A DNA stretch of 64,000 nt from Cylicocyclus nassatus. Lineage: Eukaryota; Nematoda; Chromadorea; Rhabditida; Strongylidae. A program made the position numbers and the translations under genes. Under the pieces are notes generated by a model. It was given only the letters and a program-made list of their open reading frames with translations. It was not told the DNA's origin and searched no databases. The stretch spans positions 40,350,025 through 40,414,024 of the forward strand of contig CATQJL010000316.1 of the NCBI GenBank assembly GCA_958299035.1, given 5' to 3'. Below, piece after piece: positions 23,261-36,100 of the stretch (position 1 is the stretch's first letter; every line of letters starts with the position of its first letter).

Positions 23261-24556
23261 CTTGCGTTTTTGCGATCAAATCCAGGATGGGGACGGCAGG
23301 GACGGTGTGTGCGGGTGCACACATGATTATATGAAATGATTCGACTGTTCGTGGTCGGCGTCCGCATAAATGCGTGGGACACCAACGCCACGTACAATTG
23401 CGGATCTTTTTTGAGAAAAGTACGGTAGAAAAGTCAGAAATTATGATTTCTGCTTGTTTTCGAAACGTTTTTAGAAGCATATAGTTTTTCTTTTGTTCTT
23501 CCTGCAAGATTCATTCTTCACTGTCTATTATGTAAGTTTTCAATACATTGCTATCGTTTAGACCACAAATTCTCACGTTATATTTATCTGCGTTGTTGCT
23601 CAAGTGGATGTAATCTTTAATTTCAGGACTTTTCCAAGTAATGTTTGATACCTATTCTTGCATACCTGTCGCCATATCTGACCTAAAGTCATTACAGGAT
23701 CCTGGCACCTCATCCTGGTGCACCGAATCTGATGTGCGAGATAGCCTCAATGACCCCTCCGCCTCCCGGCACCTGTGCAAGAAAAAATGACGTTTATTTT
23801 GTGGTATAAAAGCTAATACATATTTTTTTCCTTTTGCAAGTTATTGACTCGAAAATTAAATTTTTACTCTCAATTTTTTTGTAGTTGATGTTTTGTCCTA
23901 TCTGTCACCTCCGCTCTTCCCTACTGATGAGCCTCGGGAGCGGTCTTTTCTCTTTTTATCGTCTGTCTAGGGGTAGAGGCGAAACAGATCGTCTCGCTTT
24001 TGAATGTTTTAGTCAAGACATAAATGTTTATTTCAGATCATCAATGTTTTCTCGACCTATCAGATGGACCTACGACTGTGTTAGAGCAAGAAACAATGGA
24101 TGACATGTGCTGGAGGTAAGTAAAATCGGTTGATTTTTTGTACCTGCTTTCAAGTTTGCTTCTCAATGACTCCACACTGTAGTCTAAATGTACATTCCAA
24201 GCTGTCTCTCACGTGACATTGCATAGTAAACTATCTAACACTAGTGCAGCACAGGAGCGGGATGGGCGAGTGCTAGGGTCCTCCCAAAGGTATCGGGTAA
24301 TTCTTTGGACGTTTCCATTCAATTGGATCCGAAATCTGAAACCAAGAGTGGGAAATGAACGTCAGCGCCAAATAAAGAGCTTTTGAATACGTTTATTTGC
24401 AACACTGCTTATATCTCTTCGAAATTGGCAATTTTCGGTACCACTTTGAAAGGCTCTCAAAAGTAATGAATAATTTTGGACTTGTACCAAAACAAGCGCC
24501 TTGGGCCGTGCCTTTGGAAGATCCTGTCCCTTTGCCCCTCCTTACCGGTTTGCTTT
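23261..24556. other. 3' flank of the Harbinger element, no gene seen
   Basis: No coding sequence is supported. Part of this stretch probably belongs to the 3' end of the Harbinger transposon whose transposase stops at 24557, but I could not find its terminal repeat. Confidence 0.4.
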
Positions 24557-25952
24557 TTAAGCTGCATGTCCGTATAAATTGACATAATGCTGGGTAATGC
24601 GATTTGCAATATGGGGTGAGTCTCTTCCTGCTTCCTCCTCGTCGATATGAAGGGGATGGTAGCCATCTGGTGCAGGATTATGTCTTCGGACGCCAGCTAG
24701 GCTGTCTTCCCTTCGTGGAAGCAGGTTATGCAAAATCTGTGAATATTTTTCATTTGTTGTGAATGTTTAACAAATGCTTAAAAGTGATAGAGCTAACCAT
24801 AACCGATATGACGATTCGTTCAGCACGAATAGGCTCCAGTTCAATACGATTCATGAGTATCTGGAATCGTTGCGCGAGTAGTCCAAATGTGGATTCAATC
24901 AACCGTCGCGCTCTAGTTAAGTTTGCTCATTAAAGCTTGTCGGTATCATATGAAAGCGGCTACTTTACCGGCACATTTTTTTGTTAAACCTTTTCCTGTC
25001 AGGTGTGTCCGCCTCTCTTTCTCTGTACGGCCTCAGGAATCTATGGCTTTGTCCAAATCCACCATCGACGAGAAAGTGGTATTGAACTGGGCCAACTGTG
25101 CCTAGCTCTCTAGTTGGTGGGAAAATAGCGTCGTTCTCGAAATCTCTAGATATTTATTTATTTATTTATTTATTTCAATACACTCATGGTGCGCCTAAAT
25201 GAGGAAAAAGAAGAATAAATAGACAAAGCAACTATGAACAAAAACGAGAATCCAGCCAGTCTCAATCGCAAGAGTTAAAAAAATAGAGATAGAAGAACAG
25301 GATGAAAGAACCCATTCCCCAGGTCTACCAAGACGTTCAATCACCTAAAAAAGTCAAGCTGCGAACGACCTTTACAGACTGTATAGAATCCAAATCTTAC
25401 TCACTCTAAAATTATTGTGGCCCACCCCGTCATATGAGTGTCAGCGAGCCTGCGGGTAAAGCTAGCTGACTGGCCCCCAGTAAAGATCTATTTTAGAGGG
25501 GAGCAAGATCTATTGAACATCTAGATGAACTTTTAAGGAGAAGTGGCAGGGCATGGGGCTAGGTAGCTGTGATACAACGCCATTAGAAAACCCTTGTTGA
25601 TAAGACTGGTTGGTTCACGGTTAGCAAATATAAACATGGTCAAAAACAACTACTACAGAGATGAATGGTACCATAGATGTACACTCATTCTAATAAGAGG
25701 CAGAAAAATTGAGGATAAATGGCAGGCAAGATAAGCTTCAGAGTCCGTAAACTCAGTTTGAAAAACGATATAAAAATTGTGTAGTAACACAAAGCTCGAA
25801 ATCACTCCAGAACTAACACGACGACCTGAAAAAAAACAATATCGAGATAAACAAAACACTAATACAAAAATGAAGAAAGACTAAGATAAGACAACTTGCG
25901 AATATCGAGAATACTTGTCCACCTTCATGACCTGAATCAAACTGAGTGAAAA

Positions 25953-28709
25953 TCAACAAAGATAAGAATTACAGTTCAGAACTTCAAAGATTTCCATCTT
26001 TTGCAGACCCCTTTTGAATACCCACCCATTTTTTGATGACAAAAGCTCAGTAGGTAATCGATTTAACCAACGGGCACATTGATAAAACAACGAATCAAAA
26101 AGACCGGAGTAGAATTTTTTGTTCAATCTGGGATAGTGGAGATTGAATCCTCCTAGCCTACAGCTTACTGGTCTAAAGACCCAGAAGCTGCTAGCTCTCA
26201 GATCAATTTCCTTCCTTAATATCCGAAAACAAAAAACCAGATCAGATATGATTCTTCTGTTCAAAAGAGGCTTCAAACCCATCATCTTAAGACGTCTATC
26301 ATATGCAGGAATATCTTTTCTTGAAATAGTTTGGAGTTTACGAAAAAGAGTCATACGCGTGAAGATGGGTTCCACACCTGAGAGCAATATTCCAGGTGTG
26401 GGATAACATATGCCTTATATAATTTAGTAAGTAAAAGCTGGTCAGATGAATGAATATTTCGAAAGATTGCAAATAATGAGGCATAAGCTTTTTGCACTAC
26501 ATAATCAATATGCTCTGTGAACTTCAATTTAGAATCGATCAATACACCCAGATCTCTGACCGATGAAGAGACAGTCAACAAAGTACCATTCACTTCATAC
26601 TCAGTCGGCTGATAATTACCAAGGTGTAGAAAGGAACATTTGCTAGCATTTAGAAAAAGACCATTGCATGACGCCCATCTACCCAATCTATCGATAGAAG
26701 ATTGAAGTGCAGTATGCATGACATGATGACTTTCCTCATTATAGCATACATACAGCTTGATGTCATCCGCATAAATCTGAACACTCACTCCATTCACATT
26801 CAATAGGGCAGGTAATTCAATAGTGAAGAGATACATTTGTATCTCTTGGAGAATGACTGCCCTACTCTGACTGTCATATATCTGTTCTCAAGATAGGATT
26901 CGAACCATTTTAAAAGATTGCCAGTAATCCCATAATTTTGAAGTTTCGACAAAAGTATACAATGCGGAATCTTATCAAACGCTTTAGATAGATCGGCATA
27001 GATAATATCCACCGACATACCGGCATTGAGGGCTTTTCTCCAGTCAAAAACCCTCTTCACTAAGTTGGTCGTAGTAGACCTTCCGTGAACAAAACCAGCA
27101 GTTTATGGGGAATTACATAGAATTTTTGCAGCACACGGAGCAACTTCCTTCTGATAATCTTTTCCATAACTTTGATGGGAGTGGGTGTTAGACTTATGGG
27201 TCGAAAATCACAGACAGTTGTAGCAGAAGTAGTTTTTGGGATTGCAGTCACCATGGCCTCCTTCCACAAACTAGGCATATCACCAGAAGCAATGGATAAA
27301 TTGAATAGATTTGAAAGAGGTTGCGAAAGAGTGTCCGCACAGTTTCGGTATACTATGGGGGGAATGCCATCGTAAGGTTCTGTGCAAGACATTTTAAGAG
27401 ATTTCAAGATAGCTTTTACATCAGCAGGATTAAAATTAATCATACTAATTCGATTGTGGTTGCAGAAGCCGTACGTAAGACGACTATCAAAATCTTCTTT
27501 CTTTGAAAATACATCAGCGAAATATTCACCTAAAGCTTCCGCTTTCTCTGCATCAGTTCCACAAATATTACCACTTGAATCACGAAGAATGGGAAGATTA
27601 GTCTTTGTTTGCAATTTACGCCGTATATATCCAAACAAATTCCTTGGAGCTTTGCTAGACAATCGACGTTCATAATTCGACAGAAATTTCTTCAGATGAA
27701 AATCTAAATCAGAGCAAACCTTTTTGTAAAGATAATCGGATAAAGGATTATTGAGTGTTTTAAAGAGGTTACGTTTTTAGCTAATTAGCGCACAAATATG
27801 TTGCTGGTATCGGAAACCGAGAAAGCTACGATTTTTCAAACGTCCAAATCTACCCAGGCCTTCGTAGACTTTGGCGCAAAAACTCCGATAAAGTTCATCC
27901 ATAGAAGAACAATTTTCGAAAATGAGCGTCCAGCTAACATTATAGAAGAATTCGTTGAGGTTGGAGTAATCAAAGTTGTAGAAGTCAGGAATAGCAAGCA
28001 CAGGTTGGACTGAACAAGCCTCTTCAACGTGAAATCCAACGACGTTGTGGTCGGCAGAAGCTATAGGTGGATATATCTCAACATTACTTACATTCTGTGT
28101 GGTAGAAAAAATCAGATCAAGTACACGATTTCCATATGTTGGCTTACGCACAAACTGCTGGAAACCACAGTCAACAAAAAATTTGAGAAGGTAATTAGAA
28201 CTGTGATCAAGCGATTTGAGATTTTCCCAATCAATGTGCAGATTCAAATCACCAAGAATAATGACAGCACTGGAATGAGAAGATGTCAAATTGACTAAAA
28301 GTTCAAAAAGCTGCTCGTCATCGCACTGCGTTGAATTAGGTGGACGATATATATTGATAAACTTGAGTAGACTGAAGCCAGAGGAACAGAAAAGTTCGAT
28401 CGATATTACGTCAATCTTTGAAACTGTAAAATGATCAACTCTTTTTATGCATATATCACCTTTAATCAAACAGCACACACCTCCTCCCACTCGTTTCTTC
28501 CTGTCGGTACGATGTATCGTATATGGCAAATCAAACAAAATTTCCGAATCAAGTATTTTGGGTGATAACCAAGTTTCAGTGATGAAACATAGATCAGGTT
28601 TTTGTCGGCACAAAAAGGTGTGGAGGTGGTCTATCTTGTTCACTATGCTTCTGGAATTGAACAAAAAACACCTCAAAGTATCCTTGGCATCAGTTCCGGC
28701 ACCGTGCAA
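25953..28709 (-). pseudogene. LINE copy 2 ORF2: endonuclease and reverse transcriptase
   Basis: The endonuclease is nearly whole (28709-27777): FLFNSRSIVNKIDHL, CFITETWLSP, RVGGGVCCLIK, ILGDLNLHIDWE, SADHNVVGFHV. The reverse transcriptase has WKEAMVTAIPKT, FRPISLTPTP, DLSKAFDKIPH (27662-26800) and IYADDIKLYV (26836-26351), then a C-terminal region to 25953. The conserved SGVPQG block, present in copy 1 between these motifs, is missing near 26830 and the frame changes there, so a deletion has removed part of the catalytic palm. Frameshifts also occur near 27060 and 26387. Confidence 0.85.
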
Positions 28710-28711
28710 AA

Positions 28712-29384
28712 TCAGTGGTTTCCCGATACTCTACGGGGAAGCTCAGAAACGTGTACAAGCTGCCCCTTATAGACAACCCACTCACGTTCTGGCTTGCCCC
28801 TGTTCCGCTCCCGTGCCTGCTGGCGGAGCTCAAATTCCCTCCTCCGTTCTTCCTCGGTCATACTGCGACGTATGAAGATATTAGAAAAACCGGAAGAACG
28901 GAGGAGGTGAGCATTTGAGAGGGCGGACCTCCAGTAGAACCTCGATGGGAGTACCACCTTCACAAGGCGGGGACGATTGCCAGGTTTCCCAATGCGATAA
29001 CATTCACTCGGGATGCAGTCTATATTGAGTGAATCAAATACATCCTCCACCTTCTTTTTCAAATCCAACGCGCGTTTGGGATGCCCGGAGACCTTCGGGT
29101 GGTTCAGCTATACCGCTGACGACAACAGTTCTGGACCTTTTCTCTTCTTCCACTGCATTACGAATTTCTTCGTGCAGCTTATCAGAAAGTACACTCAACA
29201 TCCTGCCAATGACAGGGTCTGTGTTCCTTTCTATGATAGAATGAAGAAGATCAAAGGTAGTCATTTGACTGTAACTGGTGTCGTCAGCGGTAGAGCTGTG
29301 ACCTCCATTTTGGGTACGATCTATTGAAGAATTGACAGGGAGCGACCCGGTTGTTCTTTTGCTACGAATTGATTTTGCCGGCAT
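28712..29384 (-). pseudogene. LINE copy 2 ORF1, one frameshift
   Basis: The first part (29384-29034) opens MPAKSIRSKRTTGSLP and includes RTVVVSGIAEPPEG; the second part (29068-28712) holds KKVEDVFDSLNID, RIGKPGNRPRLVKVV and FIRRSMTEEERRREFE. The two frames overlap at about 29034-29068, so a single frameshift separates them. RNA-binding ORF1 protein of the CR1 type, homologous in layout to 22397-23047. Confidence 0.75.
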
Positions 29385-30670
29385 CGTTTTGATCTACCCA
29401 AACTGGAGAAAATGACAAGAATCAATAAGATGGGAAGAAAAGAAAACCACCTCAAAAAAAAAAGAATCTACGTGCAGTGAACACAGCGACTGAGGCAGAT
29501 GACAAAGCAGGAAGAGATAATGAAATTGAAAGAATAAATCTAGCTCACTAGAAGAGAAAGGTAAGAGCACGCTAAAAAACAGACCGCACGCTACGAGCGA
29601 ACGCAGTGGAATCTTATGATACATTATTATGAAAATTAGATATGATACATAATTATGAAAATTTCTTATAAAGATCGGACCCTGATACTGGATGACCGAT
29701 AAATTCCGGCATCTCCATTACAACCAGGTGATCTGACATCATACATTATGATGCGGTAGCCGCAATCGCAGACCGCAAGCAAAACAATAGTAGAGTAAGA
29801 GTAGTAACTCAGGTAGTTCCAGAAGCTACTACTCGAGTGCGCAGGTTTCTAAAGTAATGCTGTCCCTCACATGTTTTAGAGGTTTACATATCTAGCAGAC
29901 CTTAATATTGATGTGTTTACCATCCATGAACCCTACGCTTCGAGGGTAGTCGTACCTCTCCTGGGTTTTTCTCGCCACCTCTTCCAACATCTCAAGCGTC
30001 AAAGGAGGGAATGCGTCGTTATGCAGTCCTGAACCAGACGCTTTAAGTTTTATTTTGATTATTTTTTGATGTTCTACCGCTTATAATAGCTTCAGTTACT
30101 TCCTACACCACCTGTGAGACCGTTTCTATCCCAAGCCCCATATCCAAAGCGAAGGCAGAGAATGACATGCCTTGGGTGACGATTCTCTAACACTGCAACT
30201 TAGTATATGCACACTTTGTGTAGCTGCCATCTATCACCTCAAATAAATCATGAGCCGATGGCGCCCGACAATAGGTCCAGCATGGCAAAGGGCGTGCTCA
30301 AGTCTGCTTCCGATTTTCTCGTACAGGTCCTCGAACTCATTCGGCAAAAGCCGAATGAACTGAGAAACCCTTCGGGTCTGCGTGTGACTAGATACGCGTC
30401 AAAAAGACGGAAGCGAGTAGAAAGAAATGGACAGTGTTCTTGTCGCACGTATTCCCTAGTGGAGGAAGATAACTCGCTAAGGGCACCTGCCAAATTCTCC
30501 AGCGCTTGATGTAGATTCAAATATTGCTGATGTGTCATGCTACAACCTTCAGATAAAAAATTTCTGCGTGTTCAATAAAATGCTTCTGTCATCTTAAAGC
30601 TGTTCATCATGTTATTTCTGAGGAACAGTTCGAAAGGAAGTGTACATACACAAGTTATTATTGAATGTTA

Positions 30671-30980
30671 GTCATTTGAGTTGTGAGAATCAAACTTCAA
30701 TGGCGTTTATTCAACAAAACCTTCGTAGAATACAACAAAACTTCTTCTGAGCACAACACATAATTTTGAGGAGGAAAGACTTCAGTGTTTTGGAGGCTAT
30801 GCAAGGCAGGAAATTATTAGCAAATGATCATTTGAGTTGTGAGAAGAAAACTTCAATGGCGTTTATTCAACAATAACTTCATAGAAAACAACAAAACTTT
30901 TGAGCTCTTCATGAAAGCAACAACAACGCATAATTTTGAGGAGGAAAGACTTCAGTGTTTTGGAGACTATGCAAGGCAGA
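30671..30980 (+). repeat. tandem duplication, unit about 155 bases
   Basis: Two head-to-tail copies, each with CAATGGCGTTTATTCAACAA and later ATAATTTTGAGGAGGAAAGA. It lies between the MADF and transposase genes of the Harbinger element, so it belongs to that element's internal spacer. Confidence 0.8.
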
Positions 30981-31147
30981 TAGAATCAGAATAAAATGAT
31001 TAAAGTAATGAACTCCTAGCGACTGCAATACAACAACGATATGAGGACCATGCAATCATTTTCAAAGTACTCAAAAGTATCCATATACTATGAAAACGGT
31101 ACAAAAACAGCAGTGGGCGGTTCTACGAGATTGAAGTAATATCAAGC

Positions 31148-32116
31148 TTACGACCATTCATTTGGCGAACCCTGAAGCGTAGTGTCATCCTTCAGCAGAA
31201 CTGTTATAAGTGATTGAATTTTTGCATGCGCCTTTTCTGTCATCCGTGATGGCGTACCGGAAACAAAATCTCCTAGAAGTAGTCAAATAGTTATATAGTG
31301 TGAATCAGTGCCTAAAACACTCACCGATGTGCCTGTATCTGTTGGTTGGTGAACTGATCGCCTCCAATGACTTTTCACTGCATCCGCAGCTTCTTGCACA
31401 GCGGATATGCCTAAATGCTAAGAAATAGATTCAAGTGAGCAAATATTGATACTTTACCATCTTCAAGACGGGCCTTTTTGGTCATTTGGTTTTCTCGACC
31501 ACTTGTCTCTTTTCTAAACTTCCCACGTTTCTTGCCGGTGTCACCCTCAGAAGAGTTCGCGACGTTGTTACTTCTTCGAAATGTTCTGGCGGCAGTGGAT
31601 CTGGATAATTGATACAGGCTTTTGCAGGAACTTCGAAGATAGCTGTTCCAACCGTTTTCATCACTGAGGATATCGATATCGTCATCTTCATCGCTATAGT
31701 GGAGATTGGAAATACGGACTCTAAAAAGAAACATTGCTCTACTCTGATGTTAAAAGATAGAAACGTACCCTTTTACATCGGCTGTCTCCAGATATCTTAG
31801 TTCTCACTATTCCACTTGATTCTGACGCTGATGACCCATGTGTGAGATTTTGTATCGCCTATACGCGTCGCGCATTAGCTTCCACGTGTTCTTCACTTAG
31901 GCAACTGAAATATTGCTCACAACCTGCAACTCCGTTATGCATTCGAAGTCAGTACTTACGATCGTAAGTATATCCGAGCTGTATTAATTTGTTCAAGATA
32001 CGATCCCATGCGTCCGCCTTTTTGTCTCTCATGTGATACACATTGCGGGTGCGATCCCAGAGACATGGCTCGTCTTCCATGAGAGAGGCGAGAGTCTCGC
32101 GAAATTTAACGGGCAT
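31148..32116 (-). pseudogene. MADF-domain partner protein of Harbinger
   Basis: Read on the - strand from ATG 32116: MPVKFRETLASLMEDEP, CLWDRTRNVYHMRDKKADAW, ending at a GTAAGT donor after 31960 (52 codons plus one base). Past the intron the frame VKNTWKLMRDAYRRYK appears, typical of MADF/Myb-like DNA-binding domains, but it does not join in phase, so there is a small indel. Further pieces are 31734-31411 (acidic DEDDDIDILSDENGW, then basic KKRGKFRKE) and a C-terminal block near 31250-31160 (RMTEKAHAKIQSLITVLLK). PIF/Harbinger transposons carry such a second protein that brings the transposase to the ends. Head-to-tail with the transposase on the same strand. Confidence 0.75.
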
Positions 32117-32482
32117 TTTCCCAAATCAAGCATTCGTGTTGTTATAGATGAGATGGTGTATTACAAATTGAGCGGAAGGGAAACAAAACATCTTTGCATG
32201 GATCTGAACACAAAGCAACGATTGCTAGAAGAACGAGTTTGTGAATAACTCGTTAATATCAGCTAGCTCCAGCTTCGTAGAGAAAGATCGACTAAAAGGA
32301 AACCTCCTTTGATAATAAATTACATCACGCAGCATAGTATAACAGAAACAAGAACGGAAGCTTAGTCAAACAATATTTACAAAAGAGCTGCTTACACAAC
32401 AACATAGAGGAGAAGAGCAAAGGAAGGGATAAAAGGATAAAAAAGCTGCGAGCATCCCGTTAGTGCTCATAAGTCAATCCTA

Positions 32483-32600
32483 TGCGCCTCACGGGCAAAA
32501 TCTGACCCGGTGCGCTTTGGCTGCAATAGCGGCAACCGGCGCGAAAGCAGCTACCGGCTGCAAAAGCGACAACCGGCGCGGTCTGGAGGCTTCCTTGAAC
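32483..32600 (+). repeat. GC-rich repeat, copy 2
   Basis: Inverted match to 13134-13260 (CAGCTACCGGCTGCAAAAGC). It lies about 370 bases beyond the start of the MADF gene and may mark the end of a larger element; GC-rich sequence continues to about 32850. Confidence 0.75.
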
Positions 32601-33181
32601 ACCAGCGCAAACGAGCGGTCATCGCGAACGACTGTCGGCGTTCACCATATTCCAAAAGTTCTTTCTTTAACTTTCGTGTTGTTCTCGTCAATGCAGGGTA
32701 TATGTTGACGAAAGCTCTCTTCAAAAGTTTAAAAAAGTTTAAAATATGTGTGGAAAGGGTGCGCGCCATTGTCGCTCGCAAAATGCCTGTAGCGCTTCGG
32801 GACCAAACGTTCCCAGCCGCGCCGCGCGTTGGTGTTCAAAGCGGCGCGTAGGCAACTGGATTTTACGGGGCCTGTATATTCATAGAACACTTCCTCTATG
32901 AAGACATACTCTACAGGACTTTGCGATTATATGTAGTTTATCTATTTGATGTTGAACATTTCATTGATATCAACATTATCACTATTTTTCGCATAAGTTT
33001 CGCATTCACTCATGTCGCCCATAGACCAAAGGTTAATCGATTTTGCAACTTTAGTTACTTGTCAACATCATGTCACGGCGAGCATATTTCGTAACAACCA
33101 AAAAGCAATTTGCGTAGAGTTCGATAAGCAAATGAGTATAAATGACATATTCTACGGCTTTGGACAACAAGGGCTAGAGTA

Positions 33182-36100
33182 CAATACCGCTCATAATTCG
33201 TCAAAAAAGTCGCCGGACTGCGGCGCACTCCGCCACACTCCGGCGCACTGTGGCGGAGTGTGGCAGAGTGCGCCGGAATGATCGTCAATTTAGCCATATC
33301 TCGCTTCAGAAAGGACGAATTCTGAATCCGAGGACACCGTTCGATTCAGCTCGACGAGGCGCATCATCCTATATATGAAGCTGAACGTCTGTTTGTCTGT
33401 TTGTCTGTACGTATGCTCCGAATAGAAAAATCCTTTTCTCAACTGATCCGGACCAAACTTGGCACGCATACACTTCGGGCCCCGGCGGGTGTCATAGGCT
33501 ACTTTTCGTCATCGATCGATATCGATTTTATCTTTATCTTTATCTTTATCTGATACGCTCGAGGCGTGCTGACAAAACAACAGAACAAAAAACCATGAAC
33601 ACATGTGTCAGGCTACTCAAGAACGAAAAGAGGTAGAGAAAAAAGAAAGAAAAGAAAGAAAAAAAAAAGAAACGCAGTAAAACAATGACATGACTGTACG
33701 GCAGCCGGTCCAGTAATTTATCAATAAAGCAACGCAACGAAACACTAAAAACGAGCCTGAATGGCATGTTAACTCTCAAAACCTGGATGTTGGCTAACTC
33801 TAAAACCAGCAATATCAAACTATCCTTTCAAGACAGCAGGGAGCCCCTTCCTCAAGCAGCGGGAGCAGAGCGGAGGCCCGACGAAACGGGATAACCGGCA
33901 GCCCCCGCCAGTACACCCATACGGATGCACTGGCTGGGGGCAGCCAGTACACCCGCTCGTCGAAACAACCGCACCGCCAACACCACCGGGCCACGGACGA
34001 CCAGCATGTCCAGAAAGGTAGAAAGATAAGCAGGAAAAGAAGTTGAAGAATCTGCGCTATGAGAATACAATCACACCCAAAATCTTCTTTCGGCTCGCTA
34101 CTCAAGCTCGTTAGTGCACGAAAGATAGCTTAACAAACAATAACTAGAAGTGAACAAAGTACACTTCACGCAGGAGAAAGATCGAGCTAACTAATGGGCA
34201 TTGGGAAGAACAAAGGGAGTGTATCAGCACAATCAGGAAAAATGAGGTTGATGTTACTTGACATCGTGAATATGCAAAAGATGAAGGACATTAAAGATTT
34301 TATCGATTTTTATCGATTTTTTTGCAGAGTTCACTACGGGGCTGGGAGTTTACATAGGGGGGTAATCGAGCATGGGGATTCCGAATACAATATTTGTTTT
34401 CAGAATTATCGATTATTATTTTGGTTGAATTCAGTGTGCTGATAACAGTATTATCATTGATCTGTCGCTGATGACACATAGACAGTATAGTACAGGAGTA
34501 TGGTAGAGAACCACTCTGATCGAATTTTGTTCTAAGGTCTGCTCAAAATCACAACACCGCCCACAGAATGTCAAAATTTCAGTGAGCTTCGCGGAATTCC
34601 GGGATTTCCGCCAGAGTGCGCGATAATCCGGGAAGTTCGCGACATTTCAGGATCCGCGAAACCATGCGAATCACGCAGAATACGCAACGCCATAACTTCC
34701 TTCGGAACGAATATATTCCGAATCCAGAAGCAGCATTTTGTTCAGATCGTCGAGGCAAATATTTTGATATACAGTATGCTCTCGATATTCCATTTCCAGT
34801 TTTTTCGAGTTTTTTCTGTGGAGGTCTTTTCGCAAGGATGTAACGCAGGTCTGTGTATTATAAAAGATTCCAGTAAGCACTGTTCGATAGTACAGTCCTT
34901 GTAGGTTATCGTGCGTTTAAGAGTAGCTGCAGACTGTCTCCCAAAAGAGTTAGAAGCGTTGGTGAATTTTGGAAAAAATCACGCGTTTCTAAATTCCACT
35001 CGCCGTAACTTCCTTCGGAATGAACATGTTCTGAATCCGAAGAAAGCTTTGTGCTCAGTTCATCAAGGCAAGTCTTTCGATATACAGCATATCCTTGATA
35101 TTCCGATTTCAATATTCTCAAATCTTTCTGTAGACGTCTTTTCGTGAAGGTGTAAAGCAGTGTGCATTGCCCCTAGTAGACTCCAGCAAGGACCTTTCAA
35201 TAGTACTTTTTCTGTAGATTACGTAGCGCTAAAAATCAGTCACGCATTTTTCCATAGGAGTTAGAAGGGCTGGTGAATTCTGGAAAAATCATGTCGTTCT
35301 AAATTTTTCTCAGCGTAACTCTAAAATATGAAGCTCTCTTGCTAAGCAGATGTGATTTTCGTAATCAGCAGGTCGGATAACCCTTATAAGCAAGTTTTCC
35401 AAGATGTTCGAGTAATTTCATTTTTTCTCGTTTTACGCTCTGAAGCTGGCCGATGGATTTTGGTCAAAATGTTCATGCTCTTAAATTGTAAGGAAACTTC
35501 GCTTATAGAGGTTTTTGAACACGCTCTTTACGAAAATCGTGGTCTTTGAGGATTACAGGGTCTTCTTGGAGAGATAAGGTGAGGTGACTGTAACTAACAT
35601 CACGAAAGCTCGTAACTTCGCCTCCACCTCTCACGTGTTTGTCAAAGAACCTGCCTGCTTGCTTTTCTCACTCAAAGTTACTAGGAGATGTGCTATCGAA
35701 TGGCGCAAGACTCAGGCTCCAGTCCATAAAATTCCAATAGTTACGAGCCTATGAAAACACGTTCTCATGAATTTTGCTCAGAATGTAAAGATCGCAAATT
35801 TCGTCAAAATTCCACCATGAGTGCTTGTATGACACTCGCATTGCGGATATTATGTTCGCTTCGCTCAATAACTCCACTGTATTGAATATGGTGCTTGCGT
35901 GTGCTTCAGCAATTGAATAACAAAGCTGTTTTGTGGCTAGAGCTCAAATCACCAAATCTCACAATAAGATCCATTAATAATGTGAAAAGATTTGATCAGC
36001 GTGTTGTACAAGCACTCATAGTGGAATTTTGACGAAATTTGCGATCTTTACATTCTGAGCAAATTTCATGAGAACGTGTTTTCATAGGCTCGTAACTAGT

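Larger units (their letters stand above)
25151..29625 (-). mobile_element. CR1-like LINE, copy 2, inside Harbinger
   Basis: Read on the - strand: ORF1 29384-28712, endonuclease 28709-27777, reverse transcriptase 27662-25953, and a 3' tail of (AAAT)n at 25174-25151. It lies between the second-D block and the following block of the Harbinger transposase, so it is younger than that transposon. Its reading frames are less broken than the host element's. The 5' end is estimated. Confidence 0.85.
24557..30538 (-). pseudogene. PIF/Harbinger DDE transposase, split by LINE
   Basis: Read on the - strand. N-terminal part 30538-30240: after a frameshift NEFEDLYEKIGSRLEHAL and RHRLMIYLR; then TQGMSFSAFALDMGLG; then SVGFMDGKHINIK (first D) near 29910; then LLAVCDCGYRIIMYDV with GDAGIYRSS (second D) near 29720. 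A CR1-like LINE (25151-29625) interrupts here. The frame resumes as YHFLVDGGFGQSHRFLRPY near 25060, an intron, RARRLIESTFGLLAQRF near 24890, a second intron, then LHNLLP to the stop at 24557 (NLYGHAA). This order matches HARBI1-type transposases that cut and paste the element. Stops and frameshifts plus the insertion make it inactive. Confidence 0.85.
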
